A stretch of 64,000 nt of DNA from Cytophagaceae bacterium (GCA_947458545.1 CANGYH010000008.1:1-64000); one strand, 5' to 3'. Counted from the first letter of the stretch, positions 45,338 through 55,398 are shown. Program-made: numbers and translations. The notes: a model not told the origin generated them from the letters alone.

Positions 45338-45532
45338 TTACTTGGTGGCTTTCTTTTTGGAGGCACGCAGGCGCTTCACGCCATAGCCTACACCCGCAGC
45401 AGCCAGCAGCGAGACGCCGCCATCTACCGGAATTGGATCGGGGCTGCCACCGATGGGTGGGGGATCATCAGCCAAACAAACGGAGACAGTCAGAGCTGAA
45501 ACCGCCAAAAAAGAGAAGAGAAGCTTTTTCAT
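45338..45532 (-). CDS. Small PID-CTERM-like sorting-signal protein
   Basis: This is a 64-residue protein starting at the ATG at 45532 with a signal peptide (MKKLLFSFLAVSALTVSVCLA). A short Pro-rich segment (DDPPPIGGSPDPI) leads to PVDGG, a hydrophobic helix (VSLLAAAGVGYGV) and a basic tail (KRLRASKKKATK). This tripartite end resembles the PID-CTERM signal of Bacteroidota, which is thought to be processed by an exosortase-like enzyme. The mature protein would be only about a dozen residues. Its promoter overlaps the terminator of the giant gene C. Confidence 0.75.
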   Translation of the reverse strand: MKKLLFSFLAVSALTVSVCLADDPPPIGGSPDPIPVDGGVSLLAAAGVGYGVKRLRASKKKATK

Positions 45533-45551
45533 GTAGCAGGTGTTCGCGATG

Positions 45552-45584
45552 CGAATATATGAATAAAAAGGGATATACGCCAAA
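45552..45584 (-). promoter_or_regulatory. Candidate promoter of PID-CTERM-like gene
   Basis: On the minus strand TTTG (45584-45581) is followed by 21 bases and TATATTCG (45559-45552), one mismatch from TAnnTTTG. The -33 box is in the loop of the neighbouring terminator hairpin (45570-45604). Confidence 0.5.
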
Positions 45585-45606
45585 CGCATGGTCAGCGTAT
45601 ATCCCT
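45564..45606 (-). terminator. Terminator of giant gene C
   Basis: GGGATATACGC (45570-45580) pairs perfectly with GCGTATATCCC (45594-45604) over a 13-base loop. The A-run on the left gives a T-run on the minus strand. Confidence 0.85.
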
Positions 45607-45615
45607 ATTCGTAAA

Positions 45616-48600
45616 TTATTCTACAACAAGTTTCTGGGTGAGTGTCTGGCCGGCAGAAACCATGCGCACGGTGTAAACTCCGGCAGCAAGTTGGGTTTGC
45701 ACGGGCAGCTCGGCGCGGCCCTGGCTGTTTACGTTGAAGCTGCTGTTGTACACCATGCGGCCGTCGGCAGCTATTACCGTTACTTGCGCCTGGCTACCCT
45801 TGAGGCCACTGGCCGTCAGGTAGAAGGCACCCGCCGTAGGGTTGGGGTAAACAGACAGGTTAGAGCTTACGCCGGCAGCAACAGACGTTACAGAGGCAGG
45901 GCCCGTCACCAGCTCGAAGCGGCCACGCTCGGTAGCGGGGTTGCTCGTTACGGCAAAGGTGTACACAGGGCGCTGGCTAAGGTCTGTCAGCGTACCCAAG
46001 AAGTTATCGCGCAGGTACACTACCAGGCCTGCATCCAGGCTCTCGATGTTGCGGAAGCTCAAGGTGAAGGTACCCGTACCCGTTACCGAAGTACGAACCG
46101 GAATCACCTGCGTAGCCGTCAGCTCAGGCATAAAGTTGGCCGCCAGGCTCAGGCCCGTGGCAGGCACGGTGCTCAGGTTTACGCCGTTGCCCGTCAGCTT
46201 GTAAGCGTCCAGGGCATTGTCGTAACCGAGCGTAGCATCAGAGCGGAAGCCGATCATGGCATTGTCTGTTGCGCCGTTGCCGGTCAGGGTCATGTAGATG
46301 CGGTTGGCCTCAGAGCCCGTACGCAGGAAGCTGCCGCGGTTGGCTCCGCTGGCCACCGTCTTGTGCGACTCCAGGAAGCTTACAGACTGTGCTGCAGTAA
46401 CCTTCGCAAAGAAGGCCTGGCCGCTGTAGATAAACCGGCCGCCGCCGTTCAGCGCCGTTTGCGTGGTGCTGTTGTAGGTAGCGTACTGGCCCAGGGCTGG
46501 GTTCCAGATATAGACGGTAGAAGACAGCGATGCAGCGTTGTTGGTCGCACGGAAGGCGTTCCAGTCAATCTCGCTGGGGTATGGGTTGGCAATCAGGTTC
46601 CAGCCGCCGCCGTTCCAGCCGCCAGCAGGCGTAAAGGTCAGGCTGCGCGATACCGTGCCTACGAAAGGAGCACCCGTCACGCTCAGGCGCTGGCCGGTTT
46701 GCGTGTAGAGGCGGTAGCCGGTGATGGCGTTGGCAGGGTTGATGGCGTCGCTGGTGGCGTTCACCGTTTTCCAACCGGCAACCTCTGTCAGGGCACCGTT
46801 CACCACCAGGCGGGTGGTGTCGTTCTCTGTGTAGCCAAACAGGTTGGCGTTGTTGCGCGGTGTCAGGCGGATGTTAGCGCCACCCAGGTCGGCAAAGGTC
46901 TTGCCTTGTACCGGAGCGGTGATGAAGTGCCAGCCCGTAGAAGGCATGGCGCGCTCAAAGACGATGTCGCCCACCGTCTGACCTACGCCCAGCGCGGCCA
47001 GGCGAGCCGTGCGGCCACCTACGCTGAGCAGTTGCAGGCCAGCGGCCAGGTTGCCGTTTACCAGTTGCATGTGGCGGCGCACCTGGAACTTACCACCAGC
47101 GGCGATGGTAACCAGGGCAGGCGCCGTAGAGTTCTGAATGATGATGGCAGAGTCAACCGACAGCGTACCCGTTGCGCCGATGTTGATAGGCGTGGTAAAG
47201 CTGGCCGTTGTGTTGTTGTTGAAGCCGTACAAGATCTGGCCGGCGTTCAGCGTACCGTTTACGGTGATGGCACCGCCACGGTCTCCGCTGCCTGCACCAT
47301 CTACACCATCCATAGACACTGAGCTGTTGGCACCCAGGTTGGTAACCACAGCACCAGCGGCCACCGTAATGTTGAGGCGGCTGTTGATGATGTTGTTGAA
47401 GATGGTCGTCCCGTTGAAGAGCATGCGGACGTTGCCGGTAATCGTCAGGTTAGACGTAGCAACAGAAGGAGCAGAGGTGCTGTTCTTGCGGATACGGGCC
47501 AGGGTCAGGTTGCCGTTCAGCGTAAGGTTGGCACCTTCTGCGTTGATACCGATGAAAGAGGTATCGGCTGGGGCGAAGCTACCGTTGTTGGTAATGGCCG
47601 AGTACAGGTTGATGTACTGAGGCGTGTTGGCCGTCGTGCCCTGTGCAGACCAGATACCACCGCTGTTGACGGTGAGCGTGCGCAGGTTCAGGTTGCTGGC
47701 TGTCATCCTTACGTGGTGTCCGCTCTGGACAACCACATTGACGTTAGAGCTAAAGCCACCCAAAGCCGTTGCCGTCTGAGGTGTGCCGGTTGGCGTCAGT
47801 GCCCAGATGGCATCTGTAACCCGGCCGCTGGCCTGGCTGTAATACACCGTGTTCTGCGCCTGGGCGCTTGTCTCTACACCGGCATTGTAAACGCCGTTGT
47901 ACTTCACAAAAACTTTTACAAAGTAGGTCTGGCCTACCGTCAGCCCGTTCAGCGTAAAGTTGTCGCCGGTGCCTTGGTAAACCACGCGGCCCGTGGTGCC
48001 AATGAGGCTGCCGCCGCCGGTGCCGTAGTTGGCGTTGGCCGTGTAGGTGGTGGCAGGGTTAGGCGTGGCGGTGATAGGTGCCACGTCTGCAACTACCAGC
48101 ACGTCGGTAAAGCAGGTGGGGTTGTCCCAGGTTACGGGCAAAAACTGCGCCCCCGTCTGGATGGCCAGGTTTGTAACGTTGCTAGGCGTGCCTGCCACAA
48201 CGCTGAAAGTGTTGCTGGCAGCCGTGGTGCCGGCAAGGTTGGCCGAGAAGAACTCCAGGTTCACCAGCGGGAAGTCTTGCGTGTTGATCAGGCGGCCAAG
48301 GGCCACACAGCCGTCAATTTTGGCCGTCAGGAAGAGGTAGCTCGTGCCGACAGGAATGTTCTGCGCCGCATCGAAAACCAACGTCTCAGGAGCAGACGCG
48401 CTAGGTACCGTAGCAAATACCACATCGCCAGCGTCGAGGGTCGCATCTGCTGAGTAGCGCAGCTCCCACTCTTCAATGTCAGAGCCTACGTAGTTGCCGC
48501 CCGTGGTGATGGTAAAGCGAGACAGCACGGCAGAGCTACCGGCCACATCAAGCTGCATGCGCAATACACCGTTCAGCGAGCCAGCCGCCACCGTAGAGCC

Positions 48601-51108
48601 GGTAGAGGTCGTGGTCAAGGTAACGTCAGGCGTAGTAACGTTGAGGGGCGTCAGAGCTACACCGCGCAGCGTTGCAGAGCCGGTTGCCGTGTAGATAGGC
48701 GTGAGGCTGGTGATGGCCGTGCTGGCGCCTGGGATGTTGTCGGTCTGCGCACCATTATCTGTCACCAGGTAAAGGGCGTTGCCTGCCGTGAAGTACACGT
48801 TCACCTGGCTGCCTACGGTCTCGGCATACACGCCTTGGGCAGCACCCGTCAGGCGGCCGCGCAGCGTCCAGTTCGTACCATCGAAGCTAAACTTCGAGAG
48901 GCCATCGGTCAGGTCGGCCACATACATTACGTCGTTGCCGGGGATGGTGGCGTTGCGGTCAGCAAAGCTGAAGGCAATCGGGCTGTTGGCACCAGAGCCA
49001 GCAGAAGTACCGTTGATGACACGCGTGGTAGTAGCGGCAGCTTCTGGCAAGCCAGTACCGACACGGTTGATGCCTTGCACACTACCTGAGGTAGAACCTG
49101 TGCTCATCCACAACTGAGAGTTGGCGATGTTCACATAGCGGTGGTTACCCGTCAGGATAGACGTAGTGGCGTTGGCCGGGATGGTGGCATTGCCAAAATC
49201 TACGAAACGCATACCGCCGTTGCCGTTGGTCCAGATCTTGGTACCGTTGGTGGTAATGGCAGAGCGGATGTCCTGACCCAAATAGGCGTCGCTGATCAAG
49301 GTGCTCGTGTTCGCAGCACCAGAGAAATCTACCCGAGCTACCACTTTGTTGAAAGTAGCCGAGTTTGCCGTAGCAGAAGGCGTGTTGATAACACCCGTGT
49401 TGCCAGCCAACGTAGCAAAGCGGCGATCGGGCGACAGGTTAAGCGATACGGAAGTCGTAGAAGCGCCAGAGGCCGCAAAGCGGTTGGCACCAGCACCAGC
49501 CGTGTTAGGCAGGGCGATGGTCTGTACAGGGCTGCCGCCTGCCTTGGGAATCTCTACCAAAAAGACAGGTGCGGCGCGGCCAGACTGCACAAAAGAAGAG
49601 TCTCCCACTTGCACCAGCAGCAGGTTGTTAGCATTGAAAGCCGAGCCTGCCGTAGGCGTAGAGTTACCCTTCAGGTTGATGAGGATGCTGTTGGCAGACG
49701 AAGAGGTAACCGTCAGATTACCATAAAAGCGGCCGGCAGGGTTTGCCTTGGCGCGTACCCAGATGCGGGTTTGGCCTACGGTGCCAGATACAGGGATAAC
49801 TGATACGGTGTTGTTCCAAGGGCCGGTAGAAGATGTAGCAAGCTCGAAGAGGTTGCCGGCATCTACGGTAACGGTAAGGTTTCCGGCCAGGTTGCTACCG
49901 CTCACACGGATAGAAGAAGTATCAGACGGCAGCGTAGGCGTAGCCTGGAAGGTATTGAGCCAACTGCTAACGGCCACAACTGTAGGGGCAATCGTCGTAA
50001 AGGTCTGGTTGCCGCTGTAAGAGGTACCGTTGTCATTAATGGCATAAGCGCGGAAGGTGTAGTTGGCACCCGTCGTCAGACCAGTAAGCACGTTGTTGAA
50101 GGCGCCCGTAGCCAGCGTACCGGTTGCGTTCACTACGTCGGTTACGCCCGTACCGCCGATGGTAGGGTTGGCGTTGGTGGCCGTCAAAGCATAGACAAAG
50201 CCTTTTACGTTAGAGGCAGACGTCGGGCTGCCGACAGCTGTAACATTGCCGTTCAGGGTAGCGCCCGTAGGGGTCAGCGCCGTAGCGGGAGAGGCCGTCA
50301 CGGAGGGGCTTGCAGCACCGGCGGCTGCTGTAGCCGTAATGCTGACATCGTCAATACCGATGGCTTGAGCGCTGCCTGTTGTTGTGCCTGATGTAACAGA
50401 ATACTGCCAGGCGAAATACATCGAACCACCCGCGGCAAGTGCCGAGGGTAGCGTTAACGTTTGGCTAGTGATACCGATGGTTTGGGCAGGTACCGTTGGC
50501 AACCCGTTGTTGTCGGCATTGGCAGTAAACACGGCATTGAAGTTGGAGCCTGCCAACGTCCAGGTAGTACCGTCTGTGCTGTAATACAGCAGTATAGAGA
50601 AGCCAGCCGCGTTAGAACCATTGCGGTAACGCTCAGCATTGTAAGAGATGGTATAAGAGGCAATTGACGATCCACCCGAGTTCTGGGTGTGCAGCATCAT
50701 GTTGACAGACTGAGAGGCGCTGGCAGAAGACAGGCCACCGATGGCACGGTCTGTAGTGGTGGTGCTGTTGCCAAAATTGTAGCGGCCGTTACCCGCAGTA
50801 GAAGACATGGAGGCAGAACCAACCTGGTTGGTAGCCGTCAGGCCCGAACTCCAGGATATGGCAGCATTCCTGGCACCGGTTACGTTGGTCATCCTCCAGT
50901 TGCTGGGCAGCGTGGCGGTTGAGGTGCTGCCTATTCCGTTAAAGTCCTCGGAATAGCTTCCCGAACCAGGCAATGAGGCCTGCCCAAAGCTGACCTTGGC
51001 GGCCAACAAGGCTACAAGCAGCAAGAAGGCTGCCTTAAAGCTCAAAGAGCTACCCGGACGTAAATATCCAGGCTTATCAGTACCCGTAGTAGGTAAAGTA
51101 GTTAACAT
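45616..51108 (-). CDS. Giant T9SS-secreted surface protein C
   Basis: This is an 1830-residue protein with a long n-region and signal peptide (core AAFLLLVALLAAKVSFG, residues 26-42). Residues 44 to about 255 form a beta-sandwich domain very like the N-terminus of giant protein B (SEDFNGIGSTSTATLPSNWR to AIGIDDVSITA). A fibronectin-III-like domain follows (FVYALTATNANPTIGG and YTFRAYAINDNG). The middle includes a long region on meters of repeated Thr/Asn/Gly-rich strands, and a second beta-helix-like part near 1150-1400. The last 80 residues are a canonical type-A sorting domain starting VYPNPTAGAFYL and ending TQKLVVE. It is predicted to be exported by T9SS and held on the surface. The function is unknown. 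Confidence 0.85.
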   Translation of the reverse strand: MLTTLPTTGTDKPGYLRPGSSLSFKAAFLLLVALLAAKVSFGQASLPGSGSYSEDFNGIGSTSTATLPSNWRMTNVTGARNAAISWSSGLTATNQVGSASMSSTAGNGRYNFGNSTTTTDRAIGGLSSASASQSVNMMLHTQNSGGSSIASYTISYNAERYRNGSNAAGFSILLYYSTDGTTWTLAGSNFNAVFTANADNNGLPTVPAQTIGITSQTLTLPSALAAGGSMYFAWQYSVTSGTTTGSAQAIGIDDVSITATAAAGAASPSVTASPATALTPTGATLNGNVTAVGSPTSASNVKGFVYALTATNANPTIGGTGVTDVVNATGTLATGAFNNVLTGLTTGANYTFRAYAINDNGTSYSGNQTFTTIAPTVVAVSSWLNTFQATPTLPSDTSSIRVSGSNLAGNLTVTVDAGNLFELATSSTGPWNNTVSVIPVSGTVGQTRIWVRAKANPAGRFYGNLTVTSSSANSILINLKGNSTPTAGSAFNANNLLLVQVGDSSFVQSGRAAPVFLVEIPKAGGSPVQTIALPNTAGAGANRFAASGASTTSVSLNLSPDRRFATLAGNTGVINTPSATANSATFNKVVARVDFSGAANTSTLISDAYLGQDIRSAITTNGTKIWTNGNGGMRFVDFGNATIPANATTSILTGNHRYVNIANSQLWMSTGSTSGSVQGINRVGTGLPEAAATTTRVINGTSAGSGANSPIAFSFADRNATIPGNDVMYVADLTDGLSKFSFDGTNWTLRGRLTGAAQGVYAETVGSQVNVYFTAGNALYLVTDNGAQTDNIPGASTAITSLTPIYTATGSATLRGVALTPLNVTTPDVTLTTTSTGSTVAAGSLNGVLRMQLDVAGSSAVLSRFTITTGGNYVGSDIEEWELRYSADATLDAGDVVFATVPSASAPETLVFDAAQNIPVGTSYLFLTAKIDGCVALGRLINTQDFPLVNLEFFSANLAGTTAASNTFSVVAGTPSNVTNLAIQTGAQFLPVTWDNPTCFTDVLVVADVAPITATPNPATTYTANANYGTGGGSLIGTTGRVVYQGTGDNFTLNGLTVGQTYFVKVFVKYNGVYNAGVETSAQAQNTVYYSQASGRVTDAIWALTPTGTPQTATALGGFSSNVNVVVQSGHHVRMTASNLNLRTLTVNSGGIWSAQGTTANTPQYINLYSAITNNGSFAPADTSFIGINAEGANLTLNGNLTLARIRKNSTSAPSVATSNLTITGNVRMLFNGTTIFNNIINSRLNITVAAGAVVTNLGANSSVSMDGVDGAGSGDRGGAITVNGTLNAGQILYGFNNNTTASFTTPINIGATGTLSVDSAIIIQNSTAPALVTIAAGGKFQVRRHMQLVNGNLAAGLQLLSVGGRTARLAALGVGQTVGDIVFERAMPSTGWHFITAPVQGKTFADLGGANIRLTPRNNANLFGYTENDTTRLVVNGALTEVAGWKTVNATSDAINPANAITGYRLYTQTGQRLSVTGAPFVGTVSRSLTFTPAGGWNGGGWNLIANPYPSEIDWNAFRATNNAASLSSTVYIWNPALGQYATYNSTTQTALNGGGRFIYSGQAFFAKVTAAQSVSFLESHKTVASGANRGSFLRTGSEANRIYMTLTGNGATDNAMIGFRSDATLGYDNALDAYKLTGNGVNLSTVPATGLSLAANFMPELTATQVIPVRTSVTGTGTFTLSFRNIESLDAGLVVYLRDNFLGTLTDLSQRPVYTFAVTSNPATERGRFELVTGPASVTSVAAGVSSNLSVYPNPTAGAFYLTASGLKGSQAQVTVIAADGRMVYNSSFNVNSQGRAELPVQTQLAAGVYTVRMVSAGQTLTQKLVVE

Positions 51109-51159
51109 AAGATTTTAAGTTGACCAAATGAGGACCGTTAGGCACACTCCAAGGCATGG

Positions 51160-51167
51160 CAAATCTA
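51160..51167 (-). promoter_or_regulatory. Candidate -7 box of giant gene C
   Basis: CAAATCTA on the plus strand reads TAGATTTG on the minus strand and fits TAnnTTTG. It lies about 50 bases before the gene C start. No TTTG is found at the normal -33 distance. Confidence 0.45.
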
Positions 51168-51327
51168 CGGCTGCCAACGCTATGGAAATGAAAACCTTAC
51201 ATTACGGCAACGTTAACAATGCCTCTCCGCATCACCTCGTATAGAATTAAAATACAATAAAAAGTGCAAAAGTGATACAGTCAGATAAGGTAAACTTACC
51301 TCGGCCAGAGATTGCCCTTTTACGCTG

Positions 51328-51357
51328 TTTGCCCCTTTGCCCCGGCGGCCATCTTTG
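51328..51357 (+). promoter_or_regulatory. Candidate promoter of DinB-like gene
   Basis: TTTG (51328-51331), an 18-base spacer and CATCTTTG (51350-51357, one mismatch from TAnnTTTG) lie 25 bases before the ATG at 51383. Confidence 0.5.
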
Positions 51358-51382
51358 GGCACAATCTGTATTACTACCACCT

Positions 51383-51853
51383 ATGGTTGACTTTACCCGC
51401 GGCATCTGGGATCAGCACAAGCTCTTTCTGGGCATGACGCTCCAACAGCTCGACGACGAAAACCGCCACCACCGCCTTACGGCCGACAGCTCATCGGCCG
51501 GGTTCTGGCTGCAGCACGTATCAGAGTCTAAGCTGGCCCTGATGCAGCTTTTCTGGGGCATAGAGCCACCTGTACCCATCCCCACCTGCAACGGCGCACA
51601 CGACACCGGCCAAGCCGGCACCGCCGACGAAATCCGTGCCCTCAACGACCGCATCAACAAGATCGTAGAGGCGCACATGGATACCTTCTCGGCCGAGGCC
51701 ATGGGCGAAACGCACGATACCTTCCTGGGCCAGATGACGGTCTCTCAGATGTTTGGCGTGATGATCTACCACACCTACTATCACATGGGGCAGGCCTCTC
51801 TGGCGCTCAAAAAAGGCAAGCAACCCAGCGCGCTGGCCATGGCCTCAGCTTAG
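51383..51853 (+). CDS. DinB-family protein
   Basis: This 156-residue helical protein starts at the ATG at 51383 ([17 protein letters not shown]). The fold is the DinB/YfiT four-helix bundle, with histidines at H45 (WLQHVSESK), H130 and H134 ([10 protein letters not shown]) placed to bind one metal ion. The family includes thiol-transferases and many proteins of unknown role. Its last nine bases overlap the end of the convergent thioredoxin-domain gene. Confidence 0.85.
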   Translation: MVDFTRGIWDQHKLFLGMTLQQLDDENRHHRLTADSSSAGFWLQHVSESKLALMQLFWGIEPPVPIPTCNGAHDTGQAGTADEIRALNDRINKIVEAHMDTFSAEAMGETHDTFLGQMTVSQMFGVMIYHTYYHMGQASLALKKGKQPSALAMASA

Positions 51854-53797
51854 GTGTAACACCTCTAGCAAAGCCTGCAGGCTAAAAACGGGGGGCAAGC
51901 AGCTGCCTTGGGTACACACCCAGGCAGCCGTTTGCCCCTCTTGCGTTTGCTTGCCTGCCCAAATACCCACGGCTTGCGCCTGGGCACTCGCTACCACCAC
52001 CATAGGCCTGCCCGGCTGCCGGTTGATTTGCGCCGCCCATGCCTGTGCCTCAGGGCCCAGAATAGCCACCTCGGGCCGGCCATAAAGGTGGTCTAGCGCC
52101 AAGGAGCCCCAGGCAAAGCCGTATCGCAGGCCCCGCTGTAGCCAGGGCACCTGCGCTTGCAGCATAGCCGTAGCCCGCGCCCGGTAGGCATCGTGCTCCA
52201 ACAGCGCCCCCAGGGTAGCCAGGCCCTGGGCCAGCAGCGCATTGCTGCTAGGGATCACCGAGTCTGTCGTCTCTTTTTTTCGGGCCAGCAGCTCCTCGGC
52301 GTCGGCGGCAGTGTAGTAGCATAGCGCACTGCCCGCATCGCCAAAGGCAGCCAACGCCCGCTGCGCCAACACATCGGCCAGGTGCAGCCACTGGGCATCT
52401 GCCGTGGCTTGGTAGAGCTCGGCCAGGGCCAGCACCCAGGCCGCGTAATCGTCCAGATAACCCTCGTGCGGCAGGTCGGGCTGGTGCAGCAGCCTGCCAC
52501 CTTGCCAAAGTTTGGTTTCCATATAGCGTGCGTTGCCTAGGGCCAGGGCCAGGGCATCCTCCATACCGGCAAAGCGATAGGCCTGGGCCAGGCCCAGGGT
52601 CATCAGACCGTTCCACCCGGCCAGCACCTTTTGGTCCAGCACGGGCCGTACCCGCCCTTCCCGGTGTGCAAACAAGGCCTGCCGCAGGCCCGGCCAGTCG
52701 TCAGGCAGCGCCGCACCCTGGGCCATGGCCAAAATATTGCGCCCATGCTCCCAGTTGCCGGCCTCGGCTAGGGCAAAGGCCGCCTGCAACGGCGCAAACG
52801 CCTCCCCGGCCACGGCCTGCACCTCGGCCGCAGGCCAGGTGTAGAACTTGCCCTCCTCCCCTTCTGAGTCCGCATCGATGCTGCCGTAAAAGGCCCCCTG
52901 GGGGCTGGTCATCTCGCGGCGCAGCCATTCCAAGGTTTCTTGCAGTACATGGGCAATCAGCGGCTCGCCGGTGGCCTTGTAGGCCAGGGCATAGCAACCC
53001 ACCAGTTGGGCATTGTCGTAGAGCATCTTCTCGAAGTGCGGCGCAAACCACTCGGCATCTGTGCTGTAGCGAAAGAATCCTCCACCCAGCACGTCGTAGA
53101 GCCCGCTTTGGGCCATGCGCCGCAGCGTGAGCAAGGCCAGCTCGGGCGCCTTGGGATTCAGGCGCTCGGCCTGCAGCAAGAAGGCATACAGCCCCGGCAG
53201 CGGAAACTTAGGCGCGCCCCCTACCCCGCCCTGTTGCCAATCGGCATCGGCCAAAATGCCCCGCAGGCCGGTTTTTAGATGCTCTTGTAGCGCAGCTAGG
53301 TCTGCCGCCGGGCGCTCGGCCTGCTCCTGCAGCGTGGCCCGAAACTCGGCCGCCGTCTGGCGCAGCTCCCCTTCGTGGGCTTGCCAGGCGCGGCCAATCT
53401 CGCGCACCACCTGCGCCCAGTTGGCGGGCGGAAAGTAAGTCCCCCCATAAAACGGCTCGCCCTCCGGCGTGCAAAACACGTTGAGCGGCCAGCCGCCGCC
53501 CAGGCCCATGCGCTGCACGGCCTCCATGTAGATCATATCCACATCGGGCCGCTCCTCCCGGTCAACCTTGATACAGACCAGGCCCTGGTTCATGGTATGG
53601 GCCAGAGCCTCGTTCTCAAACACCTCGCGCTCCATCACGTGGCACCAGTGGCAACTGCTGTACCCGATCGAGATCAGCACCGGCACGTTGCGCTCTTGGG
53701 CCTCGGCCCAGGCGGCCGCGCCCCAGGGCTGCCAGTGTACGGGGTTGTGCGCGTGCTGGCGCAAATAAAGGCTGGGTTCCGAGGCGAGGCGGTTCAT
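51845..53797 (-). CDS. Thioredoxin-domain protein (DUF255/YyaL family)
   Basis: This 650-residue protein has an N-terminal thioredoxin-like DUF255 domain ([12 protein letters not shown], then SSCHWCHVM with C49 and C52). A six-hairpin glycosidase-like alpha/alpha toroid follows, including [15 protein letters not shown] and [12 protein letters not shown]. The family is widespread (human SPATA20, Bacillus YyaL) and its biochemical role is still unclear. It begins two bases after the CBM9-like gene and was probably translated with it. Confidence 0.9.
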   Translation of the reverse strand: MNRLASEPSLYLRQHAHNPVHWQPWGAAAWAEAQERNVPVLISIGYSSCHWCHVMEREVFENEALAHTMNQGLVCIKVDREERPDVDMIYMEAVQRMGLGGGWPLNVFCTPEGEPFYGGTYFPPANWAQVVREIGRAWQAHEGELRQTAAEFRATLQEQAERPAADLAALQEHLKTGLRGILADADWQQGGVGGAPKFPLPGLYAFLLQAERLNPKAPELALLTLRRMAQSGLYDVLGGGFFRYSTDAEWFAPHFEKMLYDNAQLVGCYALAYKATGEPLIAHVLQETLEWLRREMTSPQGAFYGSIDADSEGEEGKFYTWPAAEVQAVAGEAFAPLQAAFALAEAGNWEHGRNILAMAQGAALPDDWPGLRQALFAHREGRVRPVLDQKVLAGWNGLMTLGLAQAYRFAGMEDALALALGNARYMETKLWQGGRLLHQPDLPHEGYLDDYAAWVLALAELYQATADAQWLHLADVLAQRALAAFGDAGSALCYYTAADAEELLARKKETTDSVIPSSNALLAQGLATLGALLEHDAYRARATAMLQAQVPWLQRGLRYGFAWGSLALDHLYGRPEVAILGPEAQAWAAQINRQPGRPMVVVASAQAQAVGIWAGKQTQEGQTAAWVCTQGSCLPPVFSLQALLEVLHLS

Positions 53798-53799
53798 GG

Positions 53800-54558
53800 T
53801 TAGCGGCGGGGTTTAGAGGTGGTTTTCGGTACAGGTACGGCTTTCAGCGTCAGCCGGGTAAAGAGGCCGGCGTCTATCCAGGCGCGGTTTTTATCAGGCC
53901 CGTCTATGGGCATCGAGCCCAGAAAGGTCTCGCGCTCAAGGCTGTGGTCGTTGTCGCAGTAGGCCAGGGCAAAGCCGAGCGTCAGGCCCGGGGCCAGCAT
54001 CATCGGCACCTGCCCGGCGCGGCGCTGCTCAAAAGTGCTGTCGTACAGGCTCACCCGGCACTCCCATACGGAGGTGCGGCCCTGTGTAACCCGCTTAAAC
54101 TGCACATGGCTTGGCAGACTGATGGGCCGCTCGTCGGTGCCCAGGTCCATCACCTCGCCGGCCAGGCCCAGGTGGTAGGCAAAAGCCTGGTGGTTGTACT
54201 GGTGCCCCCCGCCCGAGGCGTCGGGGTCCACAAAAATCTCCAGGCAGTCATCGTCCCAGTAGCGGTCGGATGGGCTGGCGTGGGTATCGGCCAGCGTATC
54301 GTCGGTCACCTCTGCCAACACATAGAGCGCATCCCTGGCCGCCACCACCTTATACCGGGCCGACAAATCGCTCTCTGCCGCAGGCACCCCCGCCCACAGA
54401 TGCGCCAAAGGCTGCCAAGTCGCTGCCGCCCAGGCAGCATCCGTCCCCTTACCATCCACCCGCGGCGCCGTCTGCACAAACGGCACAAACTCCACCGGCT
54501 GGGCAAAGCCCAACTGGCCAACCAGAACAGCCACTACAAAACCAAATAAACACTTCAT
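53800..54558 (-). CDS. CBM9-like carbohydrate-binding secreted protein
   Basis: This is a 252-residue protein with a signal peptide ([20 protein letters not shown]) and one carbohydrate-binding family 9-like beta-sandwich. Typical parts are [29 protein letters not shown] and [14 protein letters not shown]. No catalytic domain is attached, so it may bind sugars or cell-surface glycans in the periplasm. The end is basic and Pro-rich. The thioredoxin-domain gene starts two bases after its stop. Confidence 0.85.
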   Translation of the reverse strand: MKCLFGFVVAVLVGQLGFAQPVEFVPFVQTAPRVDGKGTDAAWAAATWQPLAHLWAGVPAAESDLSARYKVVAARDALYVLAEVTDDTLADTHASPSDRYWDDDCLEIFVDPDASGGGHQYNHQAFAYHLGLAGEVMDLGTDERPISLPSHVQFKRVTQGRTSVWECRVSLYDSTFEQRRAGQVPMMLAPGLTLGFALAYCDNDHSLERETFLGSMPIDGPDKNRAWIDAGLFTRLTLKAVPVPKTTSKPRR

Positions 54559-54590
54559 TTACAAAAGCTTAATAAGTGAAAGGTAGCAAG

Positions 54591-54670
54591 CTCCCCCTCT
54601 CCCCGAAAGGGGGAGAGGGGGCTGGGGGGTGAGGGGGTGCGCCCCACGCACAGGCGCCAATGGCTAAGGC
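54591..54670. repeat. G-rich dispersed repeat, copy A (short type)
   Basis: CTCCCCCTCTCCCC is followed by a short palindrome (GAAAGGGGGAGAGGGGG), CTGGGGGGTGAGGG, and a tail GCGCCCCACGCAC..GGCGCC. The C-rich and G-rich halves can pair. Related copies are at 54671-54779, 59168-59225 and 59690-59790. Confidence 0.75.
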
Positions 54671-54779
54671 ACTCCCCCTCTCCTCTGGAGAGATTCTGCG
54701 CATTGAGCAGAGAAGGGGGCCGGGGGGTGAGGGTGCGCGCCCCACGCACGGGCGCCAATGGTTAAGGTACTCCCCCCCT
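54671..54779. repeat. G-rich dispersed repeat, copy B (long type)
   Basis: It follows copy A directly and shares the C-rich head, the GGGGGGTGAGGG core and the GCGCCCCACGCAC tail. It carries an extra insert (ATTCTGCGC, GAGCAGAGAA) also found in copy D. Confidence 0.75.
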
Positions 54780-54780
54780 C

Positions 54781-55398
54781 CTAAGGCAGATTGATCGTAA
54801 AGTACGTCTTCACCAGCTTGATGCTCAGCGCCAGTAGAATAATGCCAAACACCCGCCGCAGAATGTCAGACCCCGCCCGGCCCAGGCGCTGCTCCAGCCA
54901 GGCCGACGATTTGAGCACCACAAACACAAACACCAGGTTCAGCACGATGCCCACCAGGATGTCAGGCACCTTATACGTTGCCCGCAAAGACAGGATAGTC
55001 GTCAGCGTACCAGCCCCGGCAATGAGCGGAAAAGCCAGCGGCACAATACTCTGCACCGATGCACCGGCCTTGTCTAAGGCCTGCCCCTCTGCCGCATGGC
55101 TGCTGCGGAAGATGTTTCGGTCCAGAATCATCTCCAGCCCCATCAAGAAGATTACCAGCGCCCCAGCCAGAGCAAAGCTGTCCACGTCCACGCCAAAGAG
55201 CTTCAGGATGCCGTCGCCCACAAACAGAAACGCCACCATGATGGCCCCGGCCACCAGCGTAGCCTTCCGCGCATGGATGTGGCCCGTTCGCTGTCGGATC
55301 TGGATCACCACCGGCAGCGCGCCCAAAATGTCTATGATGGCAAAAAGCGTGAGCGTGACCGAAAAAATGGCCTTGGGATTAAATTCTAAGGGGAACAT
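54781..55398 (-). CDS. MarC-family integral membrane protein
   Basis: This is a 205-residue protein with six predicted membrane helices. The ATG at 55398 (MFPLEFNPKAIFSVTLTLFA) gives the normal family length; the frame extends further upstream but that part is not membrane-like. Family features include FAIIDILGALPVVIQI, ALVIFLMGLEMI and PLAFPLIAGAGTLTTIL. MarC proteins were once thought to affect multiple drug resistance but their role is unknown. The stop codon abuts copy B of the repeat. Confidence 0.9.
   Translation of the reverse strand: MFPLEFNPKAIFSVTLTLFAIIDILGALPVVIQIRQRTGHIHARKATLVAGAIMVAFLFVGDGILKLFGVDVDSFALAGALVIFLMGLEMILDRNIFRSSHAAEGQALDKAGASVQSIVPLAFPLIAGAGTLTTILSLRATYKVPDILVGIVLNLVFVFVVLKSSAWLEQRLGRAGSDILRRVFGIILLALSIKLVKTYFTINLP

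Noticed and set aside
45433-47322. A 629-codon open frame opposite giant gene C
   Set aside because: It runs across the terminator and the PID-CTERM-like gene and lies opposite a well supported sorting domain. It is best explained by base composition.
54591-54780. Possible CRISPR array
   Set aside because: The repeated units differ in length, follow each other directly without spacers of regular size, and there are no cas genes.
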